Of a stretch of DNA of 64,000 bases, positions 18,557 to 28,900 are shown in pieces. Made by a program: the position numbers and the translations under genes. The DNA comes from Bacteroidota bacterium (GTDB taxonomy: Bacteria > Bacteroidota > Bacteroidia > B-17B0 > Aurantibacillaceae): positions 1-64,000 of the forward strand of contig JAFDYB010000041.1 of assembly GCA_018267655.1 (NCBI GenBank). Direction: 5' to 3'. Numbering within the stretch: the stretch's first letter is position 1; every line of letters begins with the position of its first letter. The notes beneath the pieces are model-generated. The model did not search any database. It saw nothing but the letters and a program-made list of their open reading frames with translations, and was not told the DNA's origin.

Positions 18557-19408
18557 TCAATTATTATTATTTACTACAGCTAAGTATTTTAAATTATTAC
18601 TAAAACAAAATCGGGATATGTTGGTTATTCCAAATTTTTCTAAATTAAACAATAAATCCCATGATTTATTTTCTTGATTAAAGCGCTCGATTTTTGAACC
18701 ATTTGCTTTTAGCAAGCCCCACATTTCATTATAAGCTATAACGTTAGATGGATTTTTTTCTAATGCAATTACTCTTGCTTTATGGACCTTAAAATCATAG
18801 TAATAATATCCAGGAATTATCGTATCATTTAAAGTATAAACAAAACTATATTGATTTATTTTTTTAAAGCTTTTTCCCGGAAAATTTGCGATAAAAGCTT
18901 CTTTATTTTTTGATATAGAATAAATTTTAAGGCTATGTGGTTGAGTGAGTTTATAATAAATAACTGAGTCTTGATTTAAGAAAATAAAATATCCGACTGA
19001 ATCAATTGGCAATATTTTTTCGGTTTTTTTTTCGGAAATTAAATGAATGCGCTGAGTACTATCTTTCTCAACAACTACGCTTGCCAGCAGCGTATAATTA
19101 ATAGGTGTTGGCGAATATTCGCTTTCGTCGGTTAAAGTGATGCGGTTTGTTTTTTCTTTTGAAATGGAATAAGTATAAATATCTGTTTTGTTGTCATTAT
19201 AAGAAGAAGAAAAATAGATTAGTTTATCGTTTATACTAAAAGCAGGTTGATTATCATACCCTTTTCTATTTGTAATGTTTTTAGCCGATTGTATATTATA
19301 ATTATTTTTCGAATTATTGACTTTTAATAACCAAATATCTGTTTCCGGCAATTGCGCTTTAACAAGGGTGAAAAACAAAAAGGGTAAAAAATATTTAAAA
19401 AAATTCAT
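18557..19408 (-). CDS. Secreted TolB-like (PD40/WD40-like) beta-propeller protein
   Basis: 283 residues with a signal peptide (MNFFKYFLPFLFFTLVKAQ). At least two PD40-type repeats are visible: NQPAFSINDKLIYFSSSYNDNKTDIYTYSI and a later ISRFCFSNNLKYLAVVNNNN. The gene ends abruptly inside what looks like the start of another repeat, so the propeller may be short or C-terminally trimmed. The start overlaps the upstream PAP2 gene by 14 bases, so the two are translationally coupled within a cysQ - PAP2 - propeller operon. No enzymatic motif is seen; the role is likely periplasmic binding and is otherwise unknown. Confidence 0.65.
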   Translation of the reverse strand: MNFFKYFLPFLFFTLVKAQLPETDIWLLKVNNSKNNYNIQSAKNITNRKGYDNQPAFSINDKLIYFSSSYNDNKTDIYTYSISKEKTNRITLTDESEYSPTPINYTLLASVVVEKDSTQRIHLISEKKTEKILPIDSVGYFIFLNQDSVIYYKLTQPHSLKIYSISKNKEAFIANFPGKSFKKINQYSFVYTLNDTIIPGYYYYDFKVHKARVIALEKNPSNVIAYNEMWGLLKANGSKIERFNQENKSWDLLFNLEKFGITNISRFCFSNNLKYLAVVNNNN

Positions 19409-19979
19409 TTCCTATTTTTTTGCTTATTATATACTTTTTAAATAATTGAAAAATAGCAAGTCCGGTAAGTACTCCTACAATGGCGCCAAAAACTATGTCG
19501 CTTGGATAATGCACTCCCAAATACATTCTACTATACACCACTAAGATTGGATATATGAAAATTAATATTCTTAAATGCAATGGTAACCAAAGGGCACATA
19601 AAAAAATAAGTGTTGCTTGTCCAAAAACATTTGCTGCATGAGCAGAATAAAACGAATATTTACCTCCCTCATAATTATTTACTTTATGAATATTGTTTTT
19701 TATTTGAAGATTATGTGTTGGACGATAACGTTTTACACGATGTTTAACAATATTGGTAGATAAATCAGTAAAGGTAAATGTAAGTATTACCGAAAAAACA
19801 AAAGGCAATAATATTTGCTTCCCAATTTTTTTACTAAAATAATATGCAAATAAAATAAGTAATAAAATTGTGTGCCACGAAGAGCTTAATTGCCACATCA
19901 CCGCATCAAGCCAAGGCGAATTTAAGTCATTAATTGTGAGCAGCAATTCTCTATCTATATTTTTTAATTGATCAAACAT
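19395..19979 (-). CDS. PAP2-family membrane phosphatase
   Basis: 194 residues with about five membrane segments. The three-part phosphatase signature is present: K79-x6-R86-P87; Y-S112-A-H114 in place of the usual PSGH; and S150-R151-x5-H157-x3-D161. H114 and H157 should be the catalytic histidines. Such enzymes dephosphorylate phosphatidic acid, undecaprenyl pyrophosphate or related lipids at the membrane; which one is not clear. The start is 2 bases from the cysQ stop, and the end overlaps the propeller gene by 14 bases, so it is the middle gene of a three-gene operon. Confidence 0.88.
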   Translation of the reverse strand: MFDQLKNIDRELLLTINDLNSPWLDAVMWQLSSSWHTILLLILFAYYFSKKIGKQILLPFVFSVILTFTFTDLSTNIVKHRVKRYRPTHNLQIKNNIHKVNNYEGGKYSFYSAHAANVFGQATLIFLCALWLPLHLRILIFIYPILVVYSRMYLGVHYPSDIVFGAIVGVLTGLAIFQLFKKYIISKKIGNEFF

Positions 19980-19981
19980 TT

Positions 19982-20806
19982 TTAAAATCGTTCTACCACA
20001 AAGTTAGGGTTTTTTAAATCAGGTTTATTGTATTTAAGTCTTTGTTTTAAATCAACTGAAAAAACAAGAGCTCCTGCTTGCTCAGCAATACATTGGCCTG
20101 CTGCTGTATCCCATTCCATTGTTGTTCCATAGCGAGGGTAAGCATTGGCCTGCCCTTCAGCAATTAAACAAAACTTTAAACTACTGCCTTTATAAATTGT
20201 ATCTATATTTTCAAATTCGTTTTTTTTATTTTTAATATACTCTGCCACTTCTTTACTAAGGTGTGAGCGGCTTGCAACAATGGTAAAATTTTTTGGCAGT
20301 TTACTCTCATTTAATTTATTTGCATTTAAAATCAACTCTGATAATTTAATTGGCCTATTTTGTTCTAATTGCTCTTTAATAAAATGCATATCAGCCTTGT
20401 AGGCGCCTATTTGCGAAGACGCAAAATAAAGCGTATAAAAAACCGGATTAAAAATTACACCTATTATTGGATAATTATTCTCAATTAATGCAATGTTAAC
20501 CGTGTATTCACCATTATGTTTTATAAACTCTTTAGTGCCATCTATTGGATCAACAAGCCATAAATGCTCCCAATATTTTCTTGCTTCATAATCACTATTT
20601 ATTCCTTCTTCACTAATAATGGGTATTTGAGTTAAGGTCAGTTTTTCAATTATAAATTCGTTTGCTTTAATATCGGCTTCTGTTACCGGCGTTTTATCTG
20701 CTTTTAGCTCAACCTTAAATTCTGAGTAATAGTATTTTAAAGTTTCTACTCCTGCCCTAAGTGCTGTATTAACTGCAATTTCTAAAAGATTTTGTATTGT
20801 TTCCAA
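19982..20806 (-). CDS. cysQ: 3'(2'),5'-bisphosphate nucleotidase
   Basis: 274 residues, inositol-monophosphatase fold. It hydrolyses 3'-phosphoadenosine 5'-phosphate left by sulfate assimilation. Metal-binding motifs: E66/E67 in ISEEG, D86-P-I-D89-G-T and D233 in TMEWDTAAGQ, all intact. The segment WLVDPIDGTKEFIK is characteristic of CysQ against plain inositol monophosphatase. The start codon is TTG at 20806; an in-frame stop lies 6 bases upstream of it and no ATG is available. It is the first gene of the operon with PAP2 and the propeller protein. Confidence 0.9.
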   Translation of the reverse strand: METIQNLLEIAVNTALRAGVETLKYYYSEFKVELKADKTPVTEADIKANEFIIEKLTLTQIPIISEEGINSDYEARKYWEHLWLVDPIDGTKEFIKHNGEYTVNIALIENNYPIIGVIFNPVFYTLYFASSQIGAYKADMHFIKEQLEQNRPIKLSELILNANKLNESKLPKNFTIVASRSHLSKEVAEYIKNKKNEFENIDTIYKGSSLKFCLIAEGQANAYPRYGTTMEWDTAAGQCIAEQAGALVFSVDLKQRLKYNKPDLKNPNFVVERF

Positions 20807-20927
20807 TTTGTTTTATTACATCTAAAATAGAAAATGTTTTTGTAATAAAGTACACTTGTCAAAACAAGAAAAACTCGTATTATTTAACATTTAAATAATT
20901 TGTAAATCATTAATTTAGCTAAGCATT

Positions 20928-23114
20928 TTGAGGTGTTTCTTTTTAAATATTTTCTTTTTTGTAAAATTAAGTTTATGTGCTCAATGCATTACTTCATTTC
21001 CTTATTTTGAAGATTTTGAAAACGCTCCTTCATGGACGCCGTCAGGCACTCAAAGTGATTTTGCATGGGGAACCCCCAATCATTTATACATAAATAGTGC
21101 CGCAAGCGGCCATAAGTGCTGGTGTGTTGGCGGATTAAGCGGTACTTTTTATAATTTTGGGGAGCAATCATATTTAACAAGTCCTTGTTTTGATTTTAGC
21201 ACCTTAAATAGCCCTGCTATTTCATTTAAATTATTTTGGGAGCTTGAATATAAATATGATGGCATGCAATTACAAAGCTCTATTGATAATGGACTGAGTT
21301 GGCAAACTGTTGGAGGTTATGGCGATGCAACTGATTGCTATACTCAAAACTGGTATAACATAGCCTCAATCAATTATTTAACTCAATCTTCAAATAAATG
21401 CGGTTGGAGCGGAAGAAAACAATTAACCAGTGGCTCTTGCCAAGGCGGTAATGGGAGTACTCAATGGCTTGAAGCAAAGCATTGTTTGTCTAATTTAGCA
21501 AATCAACCTAATGTAAAATTTCGTTTTTATTTTGGTTCGGGCTTAACATGTAATAGTTATGATGGAATTGCAATAGATGCTATAAAAATTTACAATATTC
21601 AAAACCCAAGTTTAGATTTTAATTTCTTATGCTTAGGTCAAAACACCTATCAATTTAATTTGCTTGGCTCTTCATGCTCAAATTACAATCAAATTTTATG
21701 GAGTTTTGGCGATGTCTCTAATAATAATACATCTTCAATAATTTCACCCACACATGTTTTTAGTGCCCCCGGCACATACACGGTATCTTTACTTGTTAAT
21801 TATGGACAATGTGCCTTACCGGTAAACATTACAAAAACTATTACAGTGGGTCAAAACCAAACTGCACTAACAGGAATTATTAGTGGCACAACCCTTTGCT
21901 TTGGGCAGCAAGGCGTATTAAGTGCAAATGTTTTAGGAGGCAGTCCGCCCTACGCTTATTTTTGGAATGGAATAGCCGGCAATAGCACTTTAAGCATCAA
22001 CCCAACATCAACAACACAGTATTCATTAAGTGTAAGCGATGTAAATGGCTGCAGTTCCATAATGGATACATTAACTGTAAGAGTATCGCCTGCTCTACAA
22101 GCATTTTTAAATCCTATAGATAGCATTTGTTTTGGTTCTAATAAAATACTAATACCTCTTGTAAAAGGCGGAAACGGCAATTACACCTATAACTGGGAAC
22201 CTTTATTGGCAAGCACCCCAACAATTATTATTTCACCTAGTGTAACAACTACTTACACACTGAACGTTACCGATGGCTGCTCGGTTCCAAATGCCAGCTC
22301 TACCTCAACTATAAAAGTAATTCCTTTACCCTCATTAAACTTTACAGCCTCTTCGCTCAGTGGCTGTCCGCCGCTTTGTGTAAATTTCTTACTTCCTCCA
22401 ACCTTACTAAATAATTCTATAAGTTCGTGGTATTGGGACTTTGGCGATGGTACTGTTTCTACTCAAAATCAACCTAATCATTGCTTTAATTTATCTGATT
22501 CGCTTAACATAAATTTAAAAATAACAAGTGCTCAAGGTTGTTCGGCTACATTAGTAAAACCACATTATATTGTTGTATGGCCAACACCTATCGCAAGCTT
22601 CTACTCAAGTTCAACAACAGCAAACGAAAACGAACCTACAATTACTTTCACAAACACATCGCAACATGCTACTTCAATACTATGGAATATTAACGGTACA
22701 ACGAGCAACATTGATTCTACAATAAGTTATTCATTTTATACTGCAAACAATAATACAGTTATGTTAACAGCAACAAATAACTACGGCTGCACGTCAGGCT
22801 ACACAAAAGAAATATTATATATACCAAACTTTACTTTTTATTGCCCAAACTCATTTACACCAAATAACGATGGTAAAAACGATATTTTTATTCCTTATGG
22901 CATGGGTTGGAAAGAAGGCTCATATACACTAAGTATTTATAACCGCTGGGGCGAATTAGTTTTTGAAACATCAAACCCAAACGAAGCATGGAATGGTGGA
23001 TTATACAATAAAACAGAAAACTACTCAAACAATGTTTTTACCTGGAAAGTAAGCGTATCTGACCTTCAATCTAAAAATCATATTTATACAGGCAGTGTTA
23101 CTATTATTAAATAG
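20928..23114 (+). CDS. Secreted PKD/Ig-repeat protein with CHU_C (T9SS type B) domain
   Basis: 728 residues. The start is TTG 20928, since an in-frame TAG stands at 20916-20918 and the reading gives a signal peptide (MRCFFLNIFFFVKLSLCAQ). Residues about 20-225 form a MAM/jelly-roll-like domain that opens with FPYFEDFENAPSW and includes YDGMQLQSSIDNGLSWQ, a pattern also found in Bacteroidota peptidases and adhesins. PKD domains follow at about 230-300 (ILWSFGDVSNN) and 475-550 (WYWDFGDGTVS), with two Ig-like repeats between them and another PKD-like unit after. The final 85 residues are a CHU_C domain (CPNSFTPNNDGKNDIF; YNRWGELVFET). It is probably a surface adhesin or matrix protein. No PorP/SprF gene adjoins it. 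Confidence 0.8.
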   Translation: MRCFFLNIFFFVKLSLCAQCITSFPYFEDFENAPSWTPSGTQSDFAWGTPNHLYINSAASGHKCWCVGGLSGTFYNFGEQSYLTSPCFDFSTLNSPAISFKLFWELEYKYDGMQLQSSIDNGLSWQTVGGYGDATDCYTQNWYNIASINYLTQSSNKCGWSGRKQLTSGSCQGGNGSTQWLEAKHCLSNLANQPNVKFRFYFGSGLTCNSYDGIAIDAIKIYNIQNPSLDFNFLCLGQNTYQFNLLGSSCSNYNQILWSFGDVSNNNTSSIISPTHVFSAPGTYTVSLLVNYGQCALPVNITKTITVGQNQTALTGIISGTTLCFGQQGVLSANVLGGSPPYAYFWNGIAGNSTLSINPTSTTQYSLSVSDVNGCSSIMDTLTVRVSPALQAFLNPIDSICFGSNKILIPLVKGGNGNYTYNWEPLLASTPTIIISPSVTTTYTLNVTDGCSVPNASSTSTIKVIPLPSLNFTASSLSGCPPLCVNFLLPPTLLNNSISSWYWDFGDGTVSTQNQPNHCFNLSDSLNINLKITSAQGCSATLVKPHYIVVWPTPIASFYSSSTTANENEPTITFTNTSQHATSILWNINGTTSNIDSTISYSFYTANNNTVMLTATNNYGCTSGYTKEILYIPNFTFYCPNSFTPNNDGKNDIFIPYGMGWKEGSYTLSIYNRWGELVFETSNPNEAWNGGLYNKTENYSNNVFTWKVSVSDLQSKNHIYTGSVTIIK

Positions 23115-23121
23115 TGTTTAT

Positions 23122-23129
23122 TACCTTTG
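23122..23129 (+). promoter_or_regulatory. Candidate -7 promoter box (TACCTTTG) for the ABC-F gene
   Basis: Exact TAnnTTTG match ending 4 bases before the ATG at 23134. A transcript from here would start at or very near the start codon. No -33 TTG is evident. Confidence 0.45.
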
Positions 23130-23133
23130 AAAA

Positions 23134-25020
23134 ATGAATCTTCTCTCGGTTAATTTACTAAGCAAAAGCTTTGGCACAAAAATATTATTTAATAAAATAA
23201 GCTTCGGCATTAATTATGGCGATAAAACAGCCATAGTTGCCAAAAATGGAAGCGGAAAAACTACATTGTTTAAAATACTAAAAGGAATTGAGATTGCTGA
23301 TGAAGGACAAGTAGTTTTTAGAAAAGATATTTCAATTGCATTTTTAGATCAGGATTTTGTATTAGACGAAAATAAAACCATTTACCAAGCTATTTACGAA
23401 GCCGACAATAAATACATTAAATGTATTAAAAATTATGAAGCTGCCTTAAACTCTATTGAAGAAAATAATACATCAAATGTTTCATTAAGCCTTGATGAGG
23501 CTTTACACCAAATGAACGATCTTAATGCCTGGGAGTACGAAAAAAACATAAAAGAAATTTTATCTCGTCTAGAGTTAAATGACTTAACAATAAAAATTAG
23601 TCTTTTAAGCGGGGGGCAAAAAAAGCGACTAGCGCTTGCGTTGGTTTTAATTAACAAACCCGACTTAATAATAATGGATGAACCCACCAATCACTTAGAT
23701 GTTGAAATGATTGAATGGCTCGAATTTTATTTACAAGATAGTAAACTTAGTTTGCTTTTAGTTACACACGATCGCTATTTTTTAGATGAAGTATGCACTT
23801 CTATTATCGAACTTGAAAACTCTGAAATAGTTGAATACAAAGGTGATTTTGAATACTATTTACAAAAAAAAGCAGAGCGCGAGCAAATTAAAAGTGCCGA
23901 AATAGATAAGGCTAAAAACCTTTACCGTCGTGAGTTAGAGTGGGTAAGAAAAATGCCTAAAGCACGAACCACAAAATCAAAATCGAGGGTTGATGCGTTT
24001 TATGATATTGAACAAAAAGCCAAACAAAAAAAAGCCGAAAATAAAATTGAACTGAGTGTTAAAATGGAACGCTTAGGCTCAAAAATTGTAGAACTCCACA
24101 AAGTATCTAAAGCCTTTGGAAACAAAAAAATTCTTACCTCATTTTCACATGTATTTAAAAATGGCGAAAAAGTTGCTATAATTGGAAAAAATGGTGTTGG
24201 CAAATCAACATTATTAAAATTAATCCTCTCTGAAATCTCTCCCGATAACGGAAAAATAAGTATTGGCGATACTGTTATTTTTGGCAATTATTCACAAGAA
24301 GGATTAAAATTAAACAATGACAAACGTGTAATAGAAGTTGTAAAAGAAATAGCCGAAGCAATTCCTATGGCTAATGGCTCAACACTTACTGCAAGCGCAT
24401 TACTTACAAAATTTAATTTTCCGCCAAGCGACCAATACAGCTTTGTAAAAAAATTAAGCGGTGGCGAAAAACGCCGACTTTATCTACTAACCGTTCTTAT
24501 TAAAAATCCTAATTTTTTAATTCTTGATGAGCCCACTAATGATTTAGATATTGTAACACTTCAAACACTCGAAGAGTTTTTATTAGAGTTTAAGGGTTGT
24601 GTTTTAATTGTTAGCCACGATAGATATTTTGTTGACAAACTAGTTGATCACGTATTTGCTTTTGAAGGCGAAGGCGAAGTAAAAGATTTTCCAGGAAATT
24701 ACAGTGAGTATAGAATTTGGAAACAATCTCAAAAAAAATCAGATTTACCGGAAAGCACAAACAATGCTAACCTTACCGGAAATAAAAAAACCGAAACTGT
24801 AAAAGAAGTTTCAAAAAAGCTTTCATATAAATTACAAAAAGAACTTGAGGATATTGAAAAAGAACTCCCTTTATTAGAAAATAAAAAAAACGAACTTGAA
24901 AACAAACTTTTAATTCTAGAGCAAGATTATGTAAGTATTGAAAAAATAAGTAAAGAAATTGAAGAACTAAAAAACCTCATTGATATAAAAGGAATAAGAT
25001 GGTTAGAGATCAACGAATAA
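23134..25020 (+). CDS. ABC-F family ATPase, Uup-like
   Basis: 628 residues with two ABC cassettes and no membrane segment, so a ribosome-associated ABC-F protein rather than a transporter. First cassette: Walker A AKNGSGKT (36-43; the usual first Gly is Ala), signature LSGGQKKR, Walker B IIMDEPTNHLD. Linker about 240-310, rich in Lys/Arg (RRELEWVRKMPKARTTKSK). Second cassette: GKNGVGKST, LSGGEKRR, LILDEPTNDLD. A coiled coil of about 70 residues closes the protein (KLQKELEDIEKELPLLENKK), as in Uup. Such proteins resolve stalled ribosomes or DNA intermediates; antibiotic-resistance ABC-Fs differ in the linker, but that cannot be settled here. Confidence 0.88.
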   Translation: MNLLSVNLLSKSFGTKILFNKISFGINYGDKTAIVAKNGSGKTTLFKILKGIEIADEGQVVFRKDISIAFLDQDFVLDENKTIYQAIYEADNKYIKCIKNYEAALNSIEENNTSNVSLSLDEALHQMNDLNAWEYEKNIKEILSRLELNDLTIKISLLSGGQKKRLALALVLINKPDLIIMDEPTNHLDVEMIEWLEFYLQDSKLSLLLVTHDRYFLDEVCTSIIELENSEIVEYKGDFEYYLQKKAEREQIKSAEIDKAKNLYRRELEWVRKMPKARTTKSKSRVDAFYDIEQKAKQKKAENKIELSVKMERLGSKIVELHKVSKAFGNKKILTSFSHVFKNGEKVAIIGKNGVGKSTLLKLILSEISPDNGKISIGDTVIFGNYSQEGLKLNNDKRVIEVVKEIAEAIPMANGSTLTASALLTKFNFPPSDQYSFVKKLSGGEKRRLYLLTVLIKNPNFLILDEPTNDLDIVTLQTLEEFLLEFKGCVLIVSHDRYFVDKLVDHVFAFEGEGEVKDFPGNYSEYRIWKQSQKKSDLPESTNNANLTGNKKTETVKEVSKKLSYKLQKELEDIEKELPLLENKKNELENKLLILEQDYVSIEKISKEIEELKNLIDIKGIRWLEINE

Positions 25021-25046
25021 AATCAAGCACTAAACAAAAACTTGCG

Positions 25047-25964
25047 TTATTCTTTTCCATTCCAAGTAGGTGCTTGTTTTCTTGAAAAACGAAGTCCTAA
25101 TAAAATTTCGTGTGTGCCGGAAGAATATTTTCTAATATTACTTGTTGTAATATCATACGAATATCCAAGCATTAAAAAATTTTGATACATATACCCAACC
25201 ATCACTGTAAAGGCATCTTTAACTCTATACCCACCACCTATCCAAAACGATTCTTTATAGAGTGCTCTAATATTTAAATCAATTTCAGGTGGTGCAGGAA
25301 ATGCGTATTTAACCAAAAAGGCAGGCTCAATTTTAAAGTCATCATCAATAGCAAACTTATACGCTCCATTTAAATTAAAGTGCGTTACTAAATTACTATT
25401 GTTTTGCCCCGTTGTATATAAAGGAATTGGTGATTGATATAACTGTGGGGCAGAAAAACCAAAATAAAACTTGTCTTTTTTGTGAAAATATATGCCTGCG
25501 CCAAAGTTAGGCACATAAGCTGTTTGATAGGTATTCATCAAACTTGGGTCACCTTGGTCGTGTAAGGTAATTTTACTACCATCTATACCCCACTGTAAAA
25601 TTCCTGCACTAATTCCCATAGACAAAAATACATCTTTCTTAACCTGCATGTGATAAGCATAGCAAACATCTAAACCTACTCTACGTGTTGGCCCAACTAT
25701 ATCAGTATATAAATTCATACCTAAACCCATATGTTTTTTTGTAATAGGGCCATGACAACTCAAATAATACGTTCTAGGAGCATCTGTAATCCCACTCCAC
25801 TGGTAACGGTTATTTGAACGAACATCAGCGTACTCATCTTTACCGGCCGAAGCAGGATTTATTTGCAACTCATTAAGCATGTACTGCGAAAACTGCTGCA
25901 TCTGTTGCGATTTAATTATACAAATCGAAAACAAAAATACAAGTATGTATATTTTTCTTATCAT
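25047..25964 (-). CDS. PorP/SprF-family T9SS outer-membrane protein
   Basis: 305 residues with a signal peptide (MIRKIYILVFLFSICIIKSQ). The mature start QQMQQFSQYMLNELQINPASAG is the classic PorP/SprF opening, followed by RYQWSGITDAPRTYYLS and alternating strands of an outer-membrane barrel, ending HEILLGLRFSRK. In Flavobacterium johnsoniae SprF is needed to place the adhesin SprB on the surface. The ATG at 25964 overlaps the stop of the giant SprB-repeat adhesin gene by 4 bases (25961-25964), so the pair is translationally coupled and this protein is the likely dedicated partner of that adhesin. Confidence 0.9.
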   Translation of the reverse strand: MIRKIYILVFLFSICIIKSQQMQQFSQYMLNELQINPASAGKDEYADVRSNNRYQWSGITDAPRTYYLSCHGPITKKHMGLGMNLYTDIVGPTRRVGLDVCYAYHMQVKKDVFLSMGISAGILQWGIDGSKITLHDQGDPSLMNTYQTAYVPNFGAGIYFHKKDKFYFGFSAPQLYQSPIPLYTTGQNNSNLVTHFNLNGAYKFAIDDDFKIEPAFLVKYAFPAPPEIDLNIRALYKESFWIGGGYRVKDAFTVMVGYMYQNFLMLGYSYDITTSNIRKYSSGTHEILLGLRFSRKQAPTWNGKE

Positions 25965-28900
25965 CTAAATATTGTAAGTGGCCCCGTAAATGGCTTAGGA
26001 TAAGCCGGGTGGTTTAAATTAATAATGTAATAATACGTTCCTACAGGCAAATCTTGACCTTGATATTTACCGTCAAACGGCACGTTGTAGCCTTTCGAGT
26101 AAAATAATTGCTCTCCCCAGCGGTTATATACCTCCACTGTGTTATTAGGAAATTGATATATGTAATCTAATTGCCAATAATCATTTTTGCCATCACCATT
26201 TGGGCTAAAGCCATTAGGAATAACTAATTGCGGATATATTGAAACTACTACTGTATCGCTATTATAACAACCATGCGCATCAACCACCATTAACGTATAT
26301 GTTGTTGTAATTGTGTTAGTAGCCGTAGGATTGGTAGTATTAAAATTAATTAACGTAGATGTTGGGCTCCACGTAAACGAAACTGCCGTAGGGGCCGTAG
26401 GACTTCCGCCAATAACCGTTGATGAAAATGCCGGAATAGTATAGCTAGGGCCAATGTTAATTTGAGGAACAGAATATGTACTAACAACAACCGTATCAAA
26501 TGCCATACAATTTGATGCACTTGATATTGCCTGAAGCACATAAGTTGAGGTACCTGTTGATGCCGGTATTCCTAATGTTGGTGTATTTGCAATTGACGTT
26601 GATAAACTTGGTACAACATACCAGTTGTAATTTACAGCCCCAATGGAATTTGTTCCGCTTAACACTACAGAGTTTTTCATACACACCGCTGTATCATTTC
26701 CGGCATTGGCAATAATTGTGATAGTAGGCGCAATTTTAAGAATAGTGTCTTTCACGCATCCATTATTATCTTGTATTGATAGCGAATACGTTCCTGAATG
26801 TATGTTATTCAAATTTTGTGTATTTGATGTAAATGAAGGCGCAGAAACCCAAGTATATGTGTATGCCGGTAATCCACCTGATACTGAAATTGCTATACTT
26901 CCATCTGATACAGTTGTACACGACGAATTATTCAACGTGTTTGTAAGAACAATTTTTGTGGGATTAAATAACACCACCGTATCAGTTTTAGCACAACCTA
27001 AATTATCCATCACAGTTGCAATATATGTTCCTGAACACAGGCTTGAAAGCGTATTTGTATTTGCCCCTGAAGGGCTCCAACTATAAGTGTATGGCAAACT
27101 TCCTCCCACTCCAACAATCGTAACACTACCATTACATACATTAAAACACTTAGGTTGTATAACATTACTCACGCCTACATTTATGTCACTGTTTTGAGTA
27201 ATATTAAAAGTTTGCGTTGTAATACAACCGGCAGCACTAACACTAACCGTCAACGGTCCTTGGCACAACGAGCTTACACTGCTTGCCGTTGAACCGTTAC
27301 TCCAATTATACGTGATAGGCGACGACGTACTAGTACCAATTACTACAATTGAACCCGTACACAAATTGTAGCAATTAATATTCGTTTGAGTGTATGTTAT
27401 AGAAGGTCCTGTAGGGTTGCTTAAGTTAATTACTTGCATTTTAGGACATGTGCCTCCTGTAGATGAAACAATAACACTGTATGTACCCGCCCCAAGTCCT
27501 CCTATTGTTGGTGTTGTTGCCCCTGAAGGAATCCAACTATACGTATATGGAGCTATTCCACCTGTTGCTATAACAGATGCAGAACCATTGTTTGCTCCAC
27601 AAGTTGGTGAAATAACTGTGGTCGATATTGACAATGTACTTGCCGGACTAATTGTTGTACTTGCTGTTCTAACACAACCATTCGCATCAGTCATTACTAC
27701 AAAATAAACTCCTGCACACAGTCCATTTACCATCGAGTTTGTGCTTGTTGCTCCAATCCAATTATATGTATATGGCCAATTACCTCCAATAGGTGAAACT
27801 GTTAAACCCGCTGCGCATACTCCTGTGCATGGTAAAGGTGTTTGCGAAAATATTTCGCCGGTAAAACCACTCGAATTATTTACAACAACACTCTGCATTT
27901 GGTTACACCCCGCTGCATCAGTAACAGATACTTGATATAACCCTGCACATAAATTATTAATAGCTGCAGATGATGATCCGGTACTCCAAGTATATGTATA
28001 AGGTGCAGTACCACCCGTAGAACTTACTGTAGATGCACCATTACACAAACCGCAAGAAGGCTGAGTTACTATTGAAGCAACTGTTAATTGAGGCGCCGAT
28101 GTTATTGAAACACTAAATGTGTTATTACACCCAATAGCATCGGTTGCTGTTACACTATATATTCCTGAACATAATCCGGTATTTAAAGGGCTTACCGTTC
28201 CATTGTTCCAATTAAAATTATATGGTGGCGTTCCTCCCCCTGCGGCAGTTATATTAGCAACAGCATTACAGTTTGAGTAACACACATTATTTGTTTGTGC
28301 AATAGTTGCGTTTATATTTAACACACCTGGTAAATTTATAGTTTTAGTAATACTGCAAGCATTAGCGTCAGAAATATTAACAGTATATACCCCAACGCAA
28401 GCAGACGTAAACGTAGGTGAATTTAAAGCAGCAGGTGCCCATGTATAATTATATGATGGCACGCCACCACTTACACTCAATGCTATTGAACCATTACAAA
28501 CCCCTATACATGTAGGGGGCGACACATTTGCTAACATTGAAATTGCACTTGGTTGTGCTATAGTTGTTCCAACAAATAATTTACATGAATTTACATCTAT
28601 TACTTGGGCAGTATAGCTTCCTGCGCATAAGCCGGTTAATGGGTTTGAGGCACTTGGAGCAGGCGGACTTACCCAAGATACCGTATAACCGGGCGTTCCG
28701 CCAACAATTCCCGAAACGTTTACCGAAGCAGCTCCCGTGCATTGGCCATTGCAAGAAACACTAGTTGTAATAATAGGTGCAGAGGAAGGGCCGTTTGCAT
28801 TGCTCAATGGAATACTTACTGTATTTGTACAACCGTTAGCATCTGTTACGCTAACAGTATAGATACCTGCCGGCAAACTTGTAACAACAGAACTAGTGCT

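Noticed and set aside
26643..27086. Long open frame on the plus strand inside the giant adhesin gene
   Set aside because: It runs antisense to a well-supported gene, consists of Val/Pro/Glu-rich sequence mirroring the repeats, and similar antisense frames occur at other repeats (for example 30087-30518). It is a composition artefact.
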